Notes: a model not told the origin generated them from the sequence alone. Numbered from the stretch's first letter, positions 39,220 through 49,249 are shown. The stretch: DNA of 64,000 nucleotides from CAWAND01 sp963727915 (GCA_963727915.1 CAVSID010000003.1:275595-339594); one strand, 5' to 3'. Program-made: numbers and translations.

Positions 39220-40883
39220 AAGCAAGTCACCTGCACCCAATGTCGTTGTCATCGCTGATATCCGCAGCAACGCTCAAGGCATCATCAATCGGATCTTGAG
39301 TCCGGCCGGCATTCATGCCTGGCCAGACGGCGAGGATGCGCCGTCGCCTGACGTCCTGGTGGTGGATGTCTCCCAACTCCGGGGGGATCCTCTGGCGGGC
39401 TTGCGCGCCCGGCGCGTCAAGGGCGATGAGGCCCCGGCGATCGTGCTGGCCGCCCATTTCCCGGCCGCCCGCCTTCGCGACCTGTTCCGCACCGGCGTGG
39501 CTGATGTGCTGCTCAAGCCCTACAAGGGAGTTGAGCTGTGCCGGGCAATCTTCGAACTGCGCGAGGCCCGCGCCACCGAGGTCAGCACACAAATGTTGGC
39601 AAGGCGCCTCCAATCGACGCGTGAACAGGCGCGCCAGCGCACCGAGGAAATCCGCTGGTTGAGTGAGATCGGGCGAGTGGTCGCCAGCTTGGACGACCTG
39701 GATGAGATCTTGCGACGCCTGGTGGAGGCGGCCGCTTTCCTGACCGATGCCGAAGAGGCGAATATCTACCTGGCAGAGCCTGACACCGATGAAGTCGTCC
39801 TTCGCGCCAGCAAGCAGGTTGGTGAAAGGCACGGCACCCTCCAGCGACTGCGTACCACAGATACTCTGGCGGGCGAGGTCTATCGATCGGGCCAGCCGCT
39901 GCTGCGCAAACCGCAGTGGGAGGGCGGGCCGGTCAAGGTCCAAACTGGTTTCCTGGTGCAGTCATTGATCAAGGTGCCGATTCGCGTCGGCAAGCAGGTC
40001 GTCGGGGTCCTGGGGGTCTATAACCGAATGGCTCCAAGGGCGTTCAACGAGCATCATTTGGGTGTGCTCATGGCTCTGGCTGATTGGGCCGGGGTGGCTC
40101 TCGAACATGCTGGGCAGCCCCCAGCGACTGCACCTATCCCGCCGCCCATACAAGACGCCAAACCAGCTCCCGAGCCTCTCGGGCAACGACACGGGGTTTC
40201 GGCGGTGCCGGCGGGCCTGCTCAAGGGCCTGGAATCTGCCCGACAGCTTGTGCACCGGCTGGCGAATGACCCCTCCGGGGGAAACCTGACCCTAGAACAG
40301 CGACGGCTGCTTGCAACGCTGTCCAAGTTGATCTCCGATTTGGGGGCCATGCCCCTGACCGTGATCGACGAACGGCGCGCGAAGGGATTGGTGAACCTGT
40401 CCCAGATCAGCCGCAAGGTGGCCGAAGAACTGCAGATGGCCGCCTCTCAGCGGGGTCTCCAGCTCGTGGTCGAACCAGGACAAGGATTGCCACTGGTCAA
40501 CATCGATCAGGATCAGACCCAACGCGTGGTGCAGGCCCTGACGGCGGCTGCCATCCGTCGAACGCGGCGGGGGCGGGTCGTGCTCGAGGTGCACGGTTTC
40601 CAGGTCACAGCCGGCCGGAGCGATGCCCTGTCCGCTTCCCGACCGTCCGAAACTGAAAGACGGTTTGTGGATGGCGGTACGGGTGGCCGATACCAGCGGG
40701 GGACTATCACCGGACACGGTTCGAGCGTTCGACGAGCCGGTCCCCGACCCTGGTGCCGGGCGCCTCGGCCCTGGTCTTTCAATGGGGGAAATTCGCATGA
40801 TCGTTGAGAGCATGGGCGGCCATCTTTGGCACGAACAAACCCCCGCCAGCACCGCCATTGTCTTCGCCATCCCGGCCCAGTGA
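39206..40883 (+). CDS. receiver-GAF-histidine-kinase-like regulator of the BMC operon (frameshifted)
   Basis: Residues about 10-125: receiver-like domain with D in DVLVVDVSQL and K in VLLKPYKG. A coiled segment follows, then a GAF domain (about 150-295: IGRVVASLDDLDEILRRLVEAAAFLTDA; LIKVPIRVGKQVVGVLGVYNR). The C-terminal half resembles a kinase ATP-binding domain (GLVNLSQISRKVAEELQMAA; VRVADTSGGLSPD; GLSMGEIRMIVESMGGHLW). No H-box His is obvious and the N-box Asn is replaced (TQRVVQALTAAAIRRT), so catalysis is doubtful. Frame change near 40650. Overlap with the last pentamer gene implies co-expression with the shell. Confidence 0.75.
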
Positions 40884-40896
40884 AAGCAGGCACGCC

Positions 40897-41424
40897 ATGT
40901 CATCAAACCGTCCGGTTTCTGTTGAGGTGTACACTGCCACCCATCGCATCCTCGGCCGGGTTCTGCCTGGGTCCGGCGGTCTGTACAGCTACCTAAACAT
41001 CCCCACCAGCTCATCGATCGAGATCGACGGCGCGCACCTGACACGTTTGCATCAACCAGGGCGCCTGGTTGCGCGCTACCCCCGTATCTACGTGTCCAAG
41101 GACAAGATCGTGGCGGTGCTGCTGAGCAGCCGGTCTGAAATCGGCCCAGTCTCCATCGCTCGCGGCGGCTACTCAACGCTCATCACTCAGTACGTACACA
41201 TTCTGCTCGAAGGCTATGAGATCAAGGGGGGCGTGGAAACCGTGGGCAAAGTCGACTTTGCGGCTATCCTGGCCGAAAAGGAAATAGGTTTTTCGCCGCT
41301 GCTCTCGGCCCACCTCGAAGCCGTCCTCTTCTCCGATATCAAAGCCGAGGCGCCAGCCCTGCTCTACAATCACACCTTGGTGAGCGCTATGACCCTCGTT
41401 CCCAAGGAGGAAGTAGAGGGCTAG
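40897..41424 (+). CDS. conserved-looking protein of unknown function, end of BMC operon
   Basis: 175 residues, intact. Beta-rich N-terminal half (VEVYTATHRILGRVL; SIEIDGAHLTRL; RIYVSKDKIVAVLL) and a C-terminal half with a charged helix (VDFAAILAEKEIGFSPLLSAHLEAVLFSD) and a final strand (TLVSAMTLVPKEE). No membrane span, signal or known motif. It lies 13 bp after the regulator gene in the same direction, so it probably belongs to the operon. I do not recognise the family. Confidence 0.6.
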   Translation: MSSNRPVSVEVYTATHRILGRVLPGSGGLYSYLNIPTSSSIEIDGAHLTRLHQPGRLVARYPRIYVSKDKIVAVLLSSRSEIGPVSIARGGYSTLITQYVHILLEGYEIKGGVETVGKVDFAAILAEKEIGFSPLLSAHLEAVLFSDIKAEAPALLYNHTLVSAMTLVPKEEVEG

Positions 41425-41477
41425 TGACGCCAAGGGGTCTCAAGTGCCAGGTTAAAGGGATATTCACGGGAGACAGA

Positions 41478-42023
41478 ATGGATAGAAAGTACGTTCAGGA
41501 TTTCATGCCCGACAATGTCTGTTTTGGCTGCGGAACTCAGAATCCGGATGGACTGCAAATCAAGAGTTATGTCGAGGGGGAGGAATGCGTGTGCGTCTGG
41601 AAATCTCAGCCGAAGTACCATGGCTGGGAGACCATCATCAACGGGGGAATCTTGGCCACGCTGATCGACTGCCATTGCATGGCCACCGCCCTTTCGGCCG
41701 CATACGATGCCGAAGGCCGGGCATGGGGATCCGATCCCGTCTACCGCTATGCGACCGGAACGATCACGGTCCGCTACCTCAAGCCAACATCAAATGAACA
41801 TCCCGTCACCTTGCGCGCCAGGCTGGTAAGAATGACGGGACGCAAGAGCCAGGTTCATTGCGACGTCTTTGTGGAAGATGAAAGGACGGCAGAAGCGGAC
41901 ATCGTTGCCATTCGGGTGATGGAGGGCCGGCCCGAGGGACGAAACCCCATTCCACTGACCCCGCCTGTCTTCGCCGCGGCGGCGGTTCCGGAGCCTAGAT
42001 CAGGCGACCGTACTCAACCCTGA
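41478..42023 (+). CDS. PaaI-type hotdog thioesterase
   Basis: 181 residues. VCFGCGTQNPDGLQIKSYV followed by YHGWETIINGGILATLIDCHCMATA, the hotdog helix with substrate-contacting N-G-G and an acidic Asp, then TITVRYLKPTSNE. Probably hydrolyses an acyl-CoA. ATG 41478 follows AGACAG. Its end overlaps the convergent CoA-binding gene by 29 bp. Confidence 0.8.
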   Translation: MDRKYVQDFMPDNVCFGCGTQNPDGLQIKSYVEGEECVCVWKSQPKYHGWETIINGGILATLIDCHCMATALSAAYDAEGRAWGSDPVYRYATGTITVRYLKPTSNEHPVTLRARLVRMTGRKSQVHCDVFVEDERTAEADIVAIRVMEGRPEGRNPIPLTPPVFAAAAVPEPRSGDRTQP

Positions 42024-42413
42024 TGCACCGGTCCTGGATCATCGGAACACCAGCCCGCTCGGCGATCTTCGCCGCATCATCATTGTGAATTCCGAGTTGT
42101 GCCCAGATGACTCTCACGTTCGGGAGATTTGCCACCGCGGCCTCCACGATCGGCGGTAGATCCTCGGACGGCCGGAAGATATCGACGATGTCGATCGTTC
42201 TGGCCACATCCGGCGGAACGTCTGCTAACGATGGATAGACTTCTTGGCCCATCAGGCTGTCCGCCAGTGGATTGATGGGGATGATCCGATAGCCCTTGCT
42301 CATCATGTAGGATGTCACACTTCGGCTGGTCTTGTACGGGTCCCTGGAAAGGCCAACCACAGCAATCACCTTACTTCCCACCAGCAACCTCGAATGGCGC
42401 CATCGTCAATCAT
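41995..42413 (-). CDS. CoA-binding domain protein, YccU-like (one frameshift)
   Basis: Rossmann-fold CoA_binding_2 protein: VIAVVGLSRDPYKTSRSVTSYMMSKGYRIIPINPL, then DIVDIFRPSEDLPPIVEAAV, VIWAQLGIHN and DRCIRVEYGRL. This is the whole fold in about 139 residues. The true start is probably ATG at 42413 (MIDDGAIR), joined by a frame change near 42395. Function in the family is unknown beyond CoA binding. Confidence 0.82.
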
Positions 42414-42533
42414 TACCACCTGCACTTCTGAATGCGGATGCTTCTCATCCCACCATCGATAAGATATCCCAGGCCTTCAGCGCCTCTTCCTCCAACTCAG
42501 GCCCTAGCCCGTCAGCCAACTGGACAGAGCTTC

Positions 42534-42539
42534 TATAAT
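42534..42539 (+). promoter_or_regulatory. possible comEC -10
   Basis: Consensus TATAAT, 33 bp before the comEC ATG; no matching -35. Confidence 0.35.
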
Positions 42540-42571
42540 GCAGTAACGCGTCGATCGCAGAGGGGGGATGC

Positions 42572-43317
42572 ATGACGCTTTTCTGGCTCAGTCTGGCGTG
42601 GATGGCGGGCATCGCCATCTCACTTCCTGCTCGGCCTCACCAACCTCCAGTGGGCAAGCCTGGTCATCCTGAGCCTCGCCGCGTTCATCCTGTTCCGCAA
42701 ACGCAAGCTCCAGCGCTGGCTATTTGTGATCTTTTTCACAATATGCCTCGGCGGCTGGCGTGCTCACGCGGCACAACCCAGCCTCGATGAAGACCACGTA
42801 AGCCGGTTTAACGATTTCACGCGCCCGGTGCAGCTTACGGGCGTGGTCGTCGGTCCGCCGGACGTGCGCGACAGCTATATCGGCTTTCGTGTGCGAGCCG
42901 AGGCCATCCAAGCCGGGGAGGACAGCTCAAGAGAGGTCCACGGCATGGTCCTGGTCCAGGCCGAGCGCTATCTACCTTGGGCCTACGGCGACCGGATCCG
43001 CGCCTTCGGGTACCTCCGCACACCACCAGAGGACGAGACTTTCTCTTATCGAGACTACCTTGCCCGGCAGGGTACTTTCTCCCTGCTCCGCTCTCGGGCG
43101 ACCGAACGACTGCAAATCGGCCAGGCCAACTCTCTCCTGGCCGGCCTGTATCAATTGGAATGCGCTCCATCGCACAGTTCAAAGCTCTCTTTCCTGAACC
43201 AGAGGCCAGCTTGCTCTCCGGCATTCTTTTGGGGATTGAGAGCGGCATCAGCCCTCAAGTCCGCCAGGCTTTCAACGCCACGGGGACGACACACATCATC
43301 GCCATTTCGGGCTTCAA
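42572..43317 (+). pseudogene. comEC: comEC 5' part, cut by a serine-recombinase junction
   Basis: DNA-uptake channel protein. Two N-terminal membrane segments (LFWLSLAWMAGIAI; WLFVIFFTICLGG), the DUF4131 OB-like domain (VQLTGVVVGPPDVRD; YLPWAYGDRIRAFGYLRTPPEDE; SYRDYLARQG), then LFPEPEASLLSGILLGIES and TGTTHIIAISGF, the start of the Competence domain. The conserved continuation after ISGF is missing: the sequence changes at about 43317 into the 3' end of a recombinase gene. Frame changes near 42625 and 43155 are probably sequencing errors. A CRP/Rex-like palindrome (42724-42741) lies inside the coding sequence. Confidence 0.8.
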
Positions 43318-43322
43318 GCAGC
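43305..43322. other. probable attachment-site junction (attL) in comEC
   Basis: comEC homology ends at GGCTTCAA (43310-43317), and the recombinase stop codon (TGA, minus strand, 43316-43314) lies within the same bases. Large serine integrases commonly sit next to their own attachment site. The crossover dinucleotide cannot be fixed without the other junction. Confidence 0.6.
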
Positions 43323-44912
43323 CTGAGATTGGATCGACACTCCGGAATTGAGATTGAGCTTAAACTCGATGAGAGGGGACCTGTCTTTGCGGAGCACTAC
43401 TCTATCGACCAGCATCGTCACGATCTTCCGCCGTTCTTCAAATCGACGCTGCTCCTCGGCCTCTGTCTCGGTCGATTTGCTGAGCCATTCGACTCCAGCG
43501 CGCACGTTGGCAAGGTAGCCTTCGACTAGGCCCTCCAGATCTGCCAGGCTAGTATCGGCTAGGGCTGCGAATTCGGCCATCTCGCGCCTGATCTCCAGCT
43601 CTCGCCCTCGCACCGACTCGAGGGCTGTGTCCAGATCATCGGACGTAAATGGGCCGCCCCGAGCACTGTCATGTCCGAACTTCCGCACATACGCCTCGCG
43701 CTCGGTCGCCAGATCGGCAAGTCGCGCCTGCAACGCTGCCGTCCGTGCTGCTGCGTCGCTGTGTTTGGCCTTCATCGCCTCAAGCTTCTCGGCGGCCGCC
43801 TCGATCAACAACGTCGGTTCTGTGAGCACATCGGCAACGGTCTGCCAAACATGGTAGTCGAGTCGGACGACACCTTTCGTCTTCGGACAGTCTGGGTCAT
43901 GGATGTCCTCAACGCTCTCGTGCGATCGAGGACACCGATACACGGAATATGTGGCCGGGTAGCTAAGCTCCTGGCCATCGGATTTGCGGATCCACTTCTG
44001 GGTCCGCGTGCGCGTGTAGGCTCCCCACTTCGTTCCGCAGGAACTGGTCAGAAGTCCTTGTAACAGGTAGCGATGCTTCGTGTGTCTTGCAGTCTGCTGG
44101 CGGCCCGCCTCCACCAAATCCTGTACAAGCTGGAACTGATCGACAGGGACCAATTGGGGAACTGGGACTTCGAACTCCTCGCCGCTTCGCTTCACCATTT
44201 GGATCCCGGTCGCATAGGTGTCGTTGTGGAGCATTCGATAGAGCGTACCGAGCGGCCAACGGGTCCGCCCCCTGACGCCTTCTTTGCGCGGTGCGTCCTC
44301 ATCGATTAGCCGACGGGCGATTTCTCGAACCCCAACACCGGACGCATACCAGTCGAAGATCTGCCTCACCCAATGCGCCTCGTCAGGGTGTTCGATTACT
44401 TGATCGCCTTCGCGACGATAGCCATAGAGCGGCATGCCCCAAGCCTTGCCCGCTCGCAACCGGGCTTTCACCCCCATCGCCGTCCGTTCTTTGATCGCTT
44501 GGATCTCCATTCGAGCGATCGCTGCCTTGATGGGGGCCATCGACGCGTCGAAAGTCTCGCGCACGAGCTTCACCTTGAATTGGCCGGCTTCGACGGCGTC
44601 CAAAACCAGCAACATCGGGCGGAGGCCGCGGTAGAGCCGGTCTTCCCGCCAGGCGATCAATACGTCGAAGCCGCCGCCTCCGGCATCCCTCAACATGGAC
44701 AGCAGCCCGGGGCGATCGCTCCTCGTGCCCGACGGCTCGACAAGTCGCCTCCCGACCCGGTAGCGATCAACATCACGGTACACCTTCACGACCTCAAGCC
44801 CGCGCTCATCGGCGAGCGCTCGGCAGTCGCGCTCTTGCTCAATGGGGCTTGCCTTCTCGCTTTGCTCGGCTGTCGACGTGCGAACATAGATCGCCGCTCG
44901 CTTCAGCGTCAT
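43314..44912 (-). CDS. large serine recombinase (integrase)
   Basis: 532 residues, no frameshift. Resolvase-type catalytic domain with nucleophile S13 in YVRTSTAEQ and the distal motif WREDRLYRG. The recombinase domain starts near residue 165 (GKAWGMPLYGYRREG; EAHWVRQIFDWYASGVGVREIARRL), followed by a zinc-ribbon-like segment (SSCGTKWGAY; RCPRSHE; DPDCPKTKG) and a long coiled coil (about 390-500). Strong ribosome-binding site GGGGGAGG before ATG 44912. It would integrate an element by attP x attB recombination; its 3' end abuts the interrupted comEC. Confidence 0.93.
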   Translation of the reverse strand: MTLKRAAIYVRTSTAEQSEKASPIEQERDCRALADERGLEVVKVYRDVDRYRVGRRLVEPSGTRSDRPGLLSMLRDAGGGGFDVLIAWREDRLYRGLRPMLLVLDAVEAGQFKVKLVRETFDASMAPIKAAIARMEIQAIKERTAMGVKARLRAGKAWGMPLYGYRREGDQVIEHPDEAHWVRQIFDWYASGVGVREIARRLIDEDAPRKEGVRGRTRWPLGTLYRMLHNDTYATGIQMVKRSGEEFEVPVPQLVPVDQFQLVQDLVEAGRQQTARHTKHRYLLQGLLTSSCGTKWGAYTRTRTQKWIRKSDGQELSYPATYSVYRCPRSHESVEDIHDPDCPKTKGVVRLDYHVWQTVADVLTEPTLLIEAAAEKLEAMKAKHSDAAARTAALQARLADLATEREAYVRKFGHDSARGGPFTSDDLDTALESVRGRELEIRREMAEFAALADTSLADLEGLVEGYLANVRAGVEWLSKSTETEAEEQRRFEERRKIVTMLVDRVVLRKDRSPLIEFKLNLNSGVSIQSQAA

Positions 44913-45205
44913 GGTTTGCCACCTCCCCCTGGAGACTTGTCGTCAATCAGGACTGAGGATGCGTTCGTATCATGAATTCCTATGGGAGGCAAATCCATGC
45001 GTGGCTCGGGCGATCTTGGCTCCCCAATACGCCACCAAGGCGAATGCAATATGGCAGAACCATTCGTTTCCGTGCTTGTCGACCTGCCTTCAATCAGATT
45101 CGGACATCGATGGGTCCTGCAATGAATGTGGGCGGGAGACCCCTGGAGAGCCGGCTCAATATCATGTCCCCTAGCCATGCGAAGTCTCTCGATTGACCCT
45201 AAGAG

Positions 45206-45477
45206 TCAGATATCGCGACCAGCCCGGGGTTCCGGCTCTCTTGTGCCCTCGAGAAACCCAACGCACATAGAGCTCTCTCCCACTCTCTTGCCAACCTCTC
45301 CGTGGACTTGGACCTGGCGGTCCTGTGGAAAACGACAGCGCCCACAGCGAAATGATGCTCGGTCGAATGCGCGGTCTGTCGGCTCAGTAAGGTCGATCGC
45401 GCCGCAGCAGTCGCAAACGATGACCCTTCCGCCGAGCTCGGCCAGATCATCGAAGACACCTAACAAGTCAGGCTGCA
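45206..45477 (-). CDS. possible small zinc-ribbon protein
   Basis: About 90 codons with two CxxC pairs (VIVCDCCGAIDL and FRCGRCRF) and a hydrophilic remainder. Codon choice and the paired cysteines are the only support; no family or clear ribosome-binding site. It could be a chance reading. Confidence 0.3.
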
Positions 45478-45963
45478 TTGTCAGCCTCGAGCCCACCCTG
45501 GTAGGCACCAGCACAATCGTTGAGGGTCTCCCATTCCAGCGCAGGAGGGCGCACGAACCCGTTGCAGCCCTAGGGGCCTAGCCAACAAGCTAGCTGATCC
45601 TTCTTCGGATTCCACATTTGCGCCGAAATGCGCTTTTCCGGCAAATTCGAAGGCCCTGGCAAAGAATGGGTGATGGACGAGCGAGACATCCTCAACCGTA
45701 TCAGGGCCTGGATCCATGAATAGGTTCCTCGAGAGATCTCGTTGAACGATCACGGCCGCAGGTATAGGTGGTTTCATGTTCCAGTCTCGCAACGGTCCGA
45801 GTCTTCATGCATCACGCTCTGGAATTTACCGATTGATTTCTCGAATCGGATGTTACTGGGAAAGAGGTAGCAGGGATGTCCCAAGGCTAGCCCAGTTCAA
45901 TCTGCTGATCCCCAGGGAAGGGAGGGCCCCAAGCTAAAATGTGGCCATTGTGATCGATACCAC

Positions 45964-45978
45964 GGAATGCGGCATTCC
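45964..45978. promoter_or_regulatory. 15-bp palindrome
   Basis: GGAATGC-G-GCATTCC, about 190 bp upstream of the HPr gene, in an otherwise gene-free stretch. Operator-like in form, with no known regulator. Confidence 0.25.
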
Positions 45979-46165
45979 ATGCGGGAGCTAGACATGGAGC
46001 CCCTTCTCACTGCTCCCGAGGCGCCTGAGCTGAGGAAGTAGCCACCGCCCTATTCAGCTGGAGCCGTGGGCCATCACGAAGCACTGCTCCAGCCTGATCC
46101 GCTTGTACAACCGCAACAGTTGGTGCCGAACGTACCGTTGTCCGGCCAAGTGAATGGGAAACATC

Positions 46166-46447
46166 ATGCCCGATATCAAACTCACGATCCATCACGAAGC
46201 GGGGCTTCATGCCCGCCCATTGGCCCAGTTTGTGAAAGTTGCCAAGCAGTTCCCCTGCGATGTACGGGTCTCCAACTTAACGTCAGGCGGCAGCCCGTCC
46301 AGCGGCAAGAGTCCGCTTGACCTGCTAGTTCTTGGCGTCCAGAAGGGGCATGAGATCTCCATCCAGGCTGATAGGGACCAAGCCGATGAGGCCCTGGGCG
46401 CCCTGCAGCAGCTGGTTGAGAGCCATTTCAGCCATGACGGAAGTTGA
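46166..46447 (+). CDS. HPr-like phosphocarrier protein
   Basis: 93 residues with the HPr fold: LTIHHEAGLHARPLAQFVKVAK (phosphorylatable His in GLHARP), then SSGKSPLDLLVLGVQKGHEISIQADRDQADEALGAL. The serine region resembles the regulatory Ser-46 loop only loosely. Either ATG 46166 or 46154 is possible. No enzyme I or EII gene is nearby, so it may serve a regulatory or dihydroxyacetone-kinase-type phosphorelay. Confidence 0.85.
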   Translation: MPDIKLTIHHEAGLHARPLAQFVKVAKQFPCDVRVSNLTSGGSPSSGKSPLDLLVLGVQKGHEISIQADRDQADEALGALQQLVESHFSHDGS

Positions 46448-46518
46448 GGGCTCATCGACCAGCCTGCCGCCTTGAGATCCCCTATATTCTCACGTTCGAT
46501 TGGAGTCAGGAGCCGAGC

Positions 46519-46704
46519 ATGGCGAGCAAGAAGAGCGAAAAGGACAAAGACAGTTCACCGCAGGACCTTAAGGCCCTAAAGGCCCTGGGCGTGGGAGAAA
46601 CCGAGGAGATGAGTTCAGTAGAGACTATTACGGCGACGCGACCTCGACCTCTCCCTTGCCAAGGAGCTGTTCAAGGTCGTGGATCTGGCCCTCGTAGGCT
46701 TTGA
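46519..46704 (+). CDS. short ORF, probably truncated by the IS3 remnant
   Basis: Starts with a Lys/Asp/Ser-rich stretch (MASKKSEKDKD) and DLKALKALGVGE, then runs into sequence antisense to the IS3 orfA remnant. Only the first 35 codons look protein-like. The original product cannot be recognised. Confidence 0.25.
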   Translation: MASKKSEKDKDSSPQDLKALKALGVGETEEMSSVETITATRPRPLPCQGAVQGRGSGPRRL

Positions 46705-46906
46705 CTGTCGTGTCCTGGGCGAAGAGCTCCGGCTCGCGTTCCAGGAACTGCTTCTTCCACAGCCCCACGGAGTTGGGGTGGATGCCATACTGCTTGGCGA
46801 TTTGCGCCGGGGCTACCTCCCCGCTGAGCGCCTCCGCATCGTCCCGACGTTCTTAGGGGAGGACAACCTGGAACTTCAGTATGGGCGAGTACGGGTTTCT
46901 GACCAT
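46630..46906 (-). pseudogene. IS3-family orfA (transposase HTH subunit) remnant
   Basis: MVRNPYSPILKFQVVL, a stop codon, then in another frame GEVAPAQIAKQYGIHPNSVGLWKKQFLERE, FAQDTTVKAYEGQIHDLEQLLGKGEVEVA: the HTH and leucine-zipper of IS3 OrfA. No orfB, no terminal repeats and a broken reading make it a decayed fragment. It marks past transposition inside the putative island. The stretch from 46907 to 47390 shows nothing further. Confidence 0.7.
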
Positions 46907-47390
46907 GGCTGACGCCTCCCTTCGTGGAACCCTGACTGTAGCGTACACTGAGCCTGTCATGGGCCAAGTCCACATGACCCTTATGTTCAAGTTTCGGGGG
47001 TCATAACCGACATCGTGGACACAGAACAAAGTAAGACTTAGGGGAAACTGCAGGGGAACTTGGGAGCCACCACTGTGGACCGGCCAGCTCAATCGTGGAA
47101 TTCCGCCGTGAGAGATTACAAACACAAAAAGAGACCAAGATCCCGAATTCAAGCACCAATTGGCGGGGCTCAAATCGCCAGATCTGGGCCGAGGGCGTTC
47201 CACGAAGTCTTACTTTTCCGGGATCCTCGGCAATTAGTGGTTTCTTCCAGCTTTCTGGTCGGACCACGGAAACAGGCAAAGGTGGCCCAGGGTGGTCTAC
47301 ACCAGCCCATCGTCAGAATGGCCGCTGAGGGCCTCTTCCAGGTGACTTGCCTTTTCACTGGTGAGCAGGCCTCGCGCGCAGGCAAGTGCC

Positions 47391-49075
47391 TCACGAGTTC
47401 GACTCGAAGACCACTGGCTTGGCTGGGAAGATCCTGCTGGGCCCCATCGCAGCTTCCAGACCGGCTGTTCGAAGGATCGCTCGTGCGTGTTCACTGGTCC
47501 CACAGAGAAGGATCGTTACACCTCTTTCTTCAGCCTCTCCAATGATCTCCTCCAGAGCAGTCATCGCAGAACTCGCGAGCAGTTGCGCGCCTCGCAAGCG
47601 TAGGATGAGAACTGGAATCCTCGTTCGCAGTATCTCCTCCAGTTGCTCCTCAAGACGCTCCACTGCCGCAAAGTGCAGAGGTCCCTCAATATCCACGATG
47701 GCCACATCCGGTTCTTCTGAAAGGATCGTGGCGAAATCCTTCTCAACAAACTCCCCCATCCCGTTGAGGGTCAGGTAGCTCATGTGGGGGACACCGCTCT
47801 CATATAGGAAGATCGCGATCGACAGCAGCAGGCCCAGATAGATCGCATAGTGCATGGGGAAAACAAGGGTGGCAAGAAGCGTAGTCGCCATAACTAGGCG
47901 GCTCACTCCACGCGTCCCCCAGGTCAATCGAAGATGATGCCAGTCCACGAGTTCCGCCGGCTGAAACCACCACGACTCCTGCCAGGGCGGCCATCGGCAC
48001 AAACATGATGACTTTCGGGGCAAGCGCAAGCACCAGCAGAGTCAGCACACCGGAGAAGCCACCAGCCAAACGTGTTCGAGCCCCATGTTCATAGATGATT
48101 GCCGTGCGAGATGGGGAACTTGATGTGGGAACACATCGGAGAAACCCGCCGATCGAGCATGCAATTCCCTGAGCTACCAGCTCACGCGAAGGCTCGGACT
48201 TCCTATGGGACACGACACCTATCGCTTTGCCGACCGAAAGTGACTTGACCAGGCTGAGCAAAGCAAGCGCCCCAGCACCCGGCATGAGATCCACGAGTCC
48301 TGCCGGAGGATCACGGGCACATGAAAATCCAGGCTCAATGAGGCTGGGCTCACCAAGTCCCGAACCAGCGTCACTCCCGAAGCATCCCAGTGCGTGACCA
48401 AGACCAAGCCACCGGCCAAGCCGACCGCAATCAAGGCAGCAGGCAACCTTCGATTGAGCCGCTTTACTGCGATCATGATCGCAACTGTCAAGAACCCTGT
48501 GCCAAAGACCAGAGGATTGGCATGATGCACATCCGAGGCGATGGACCATATGACATGCGCCGCGACGCTGCTGGCCGGCCGAGAGAGCCCCAGCATGGCA
48601 GGAACTTGCCCAATCACGATCAAGATTCCCACCCAGACAAGAACCCGGTGAGGACGGAGTTGGAAACATAGCGCATGAGGCCGCCCAGCTTGGTCGCCCC
48701 AAGGATCAGTTGGATGACTCCGCTCAGAACTGCCACAGCGAAGACGAGTTCTACGAAAGCCGCCCTGCCGGAAAAGTAGGAGAGGATGCTGGCCGTCGCC
48801 AATGCGGTCGCATTGGTGGGCCCGGTAACCAGGAAGGGGGAACGGCGCAAGGCAGCCGCTATGACAGTTGGAACGATTGCGGCATAGAGCCCGTAGAGAG
48901 AGGCTGACGCCAATGATGGTCGCATACGCCATAGCCTGTGGGATTGCAACCATGGCGACTGTGGATCCAGCGACAAGATCCAACGCAGGTCCCCCGTTGC
49001 GTAGACACGCAACCTGTCGAACAGCCTTTCCCCTGACAGCGCTACCAATCCATCACCCCAACCGGATGGACCCAC
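47391..49075 (-). CDS. SulP-family anion transporter with STAS domain (frameshifted)
   Basis: Membrane transporter of the SLC26/SulP family (sulfate, bicarbonate or organic anions). Seen in order: DLVAGSTVAMVAIPQAMAYA, ASLYGLYAAIVPTV, RRSPFLVTGPTNATALATAS, GATKLGGLMRYVSNSVLTGF, CVPTSSSPSRTAI, and a C-terminal STAS domain (VDIEGPLHFAAVERLEEQLEEIL; LRLRGAQLLASSAMTALEEI). GTG start at 49075; frame changes near 48980, 48640, 48300 and 47960. It follows the catabolic cluster in the same direction and may import an anion for it. Confidence 0.82.
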
Positions 49076-49249
49076 TCACTCCAAGAAACCCCCTCGCTCA
49101 CAACTGCGTGCGCCCATCGAGATTGCGTGAAGATTCCACAAAGGCTGTAAAATCTCATCACGTCCAGTCGGCCTGCACAGTCTCAATTGCCTTTCGAAGC
49201 ACCCTTGTGAAGCACGGGTGATTTAGGGGGCAAAATCACTCTCCCATCA

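Larger units (their letters stand above)
44913..46165. other. gene-poor stretch inside the putative island
   Basis: No confident gene. The only protein-like reading is a short minus-strand one at 45206-45477, listed separately. Composition is visibly less GC-rich than the left half of the window. Confidence 0.5.

Noticed and set aside
32737..41424. PDU or EUT type microcompartment
   Set aside because: No diol/glycerol dehydratase, ethanolamine ammonia-lyase or reactivase genes; DeoC and RpiB point to the sugar-phosphate class.
42724..42741. Fifth TTGTGAT-CTTT-TTCACAA palindrome as a true operator
   Set aside because: It lies inside the comEC membrane-segment coding sequence (FVIFFTI) and not at a promoter; kept only as a weak motif instance.
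44913..46165. Several short readings as genes
   Set aside because: No conserved motif or ribosome-binding site apart from one weak zinc-ribbon-like reading at 45206-45477.
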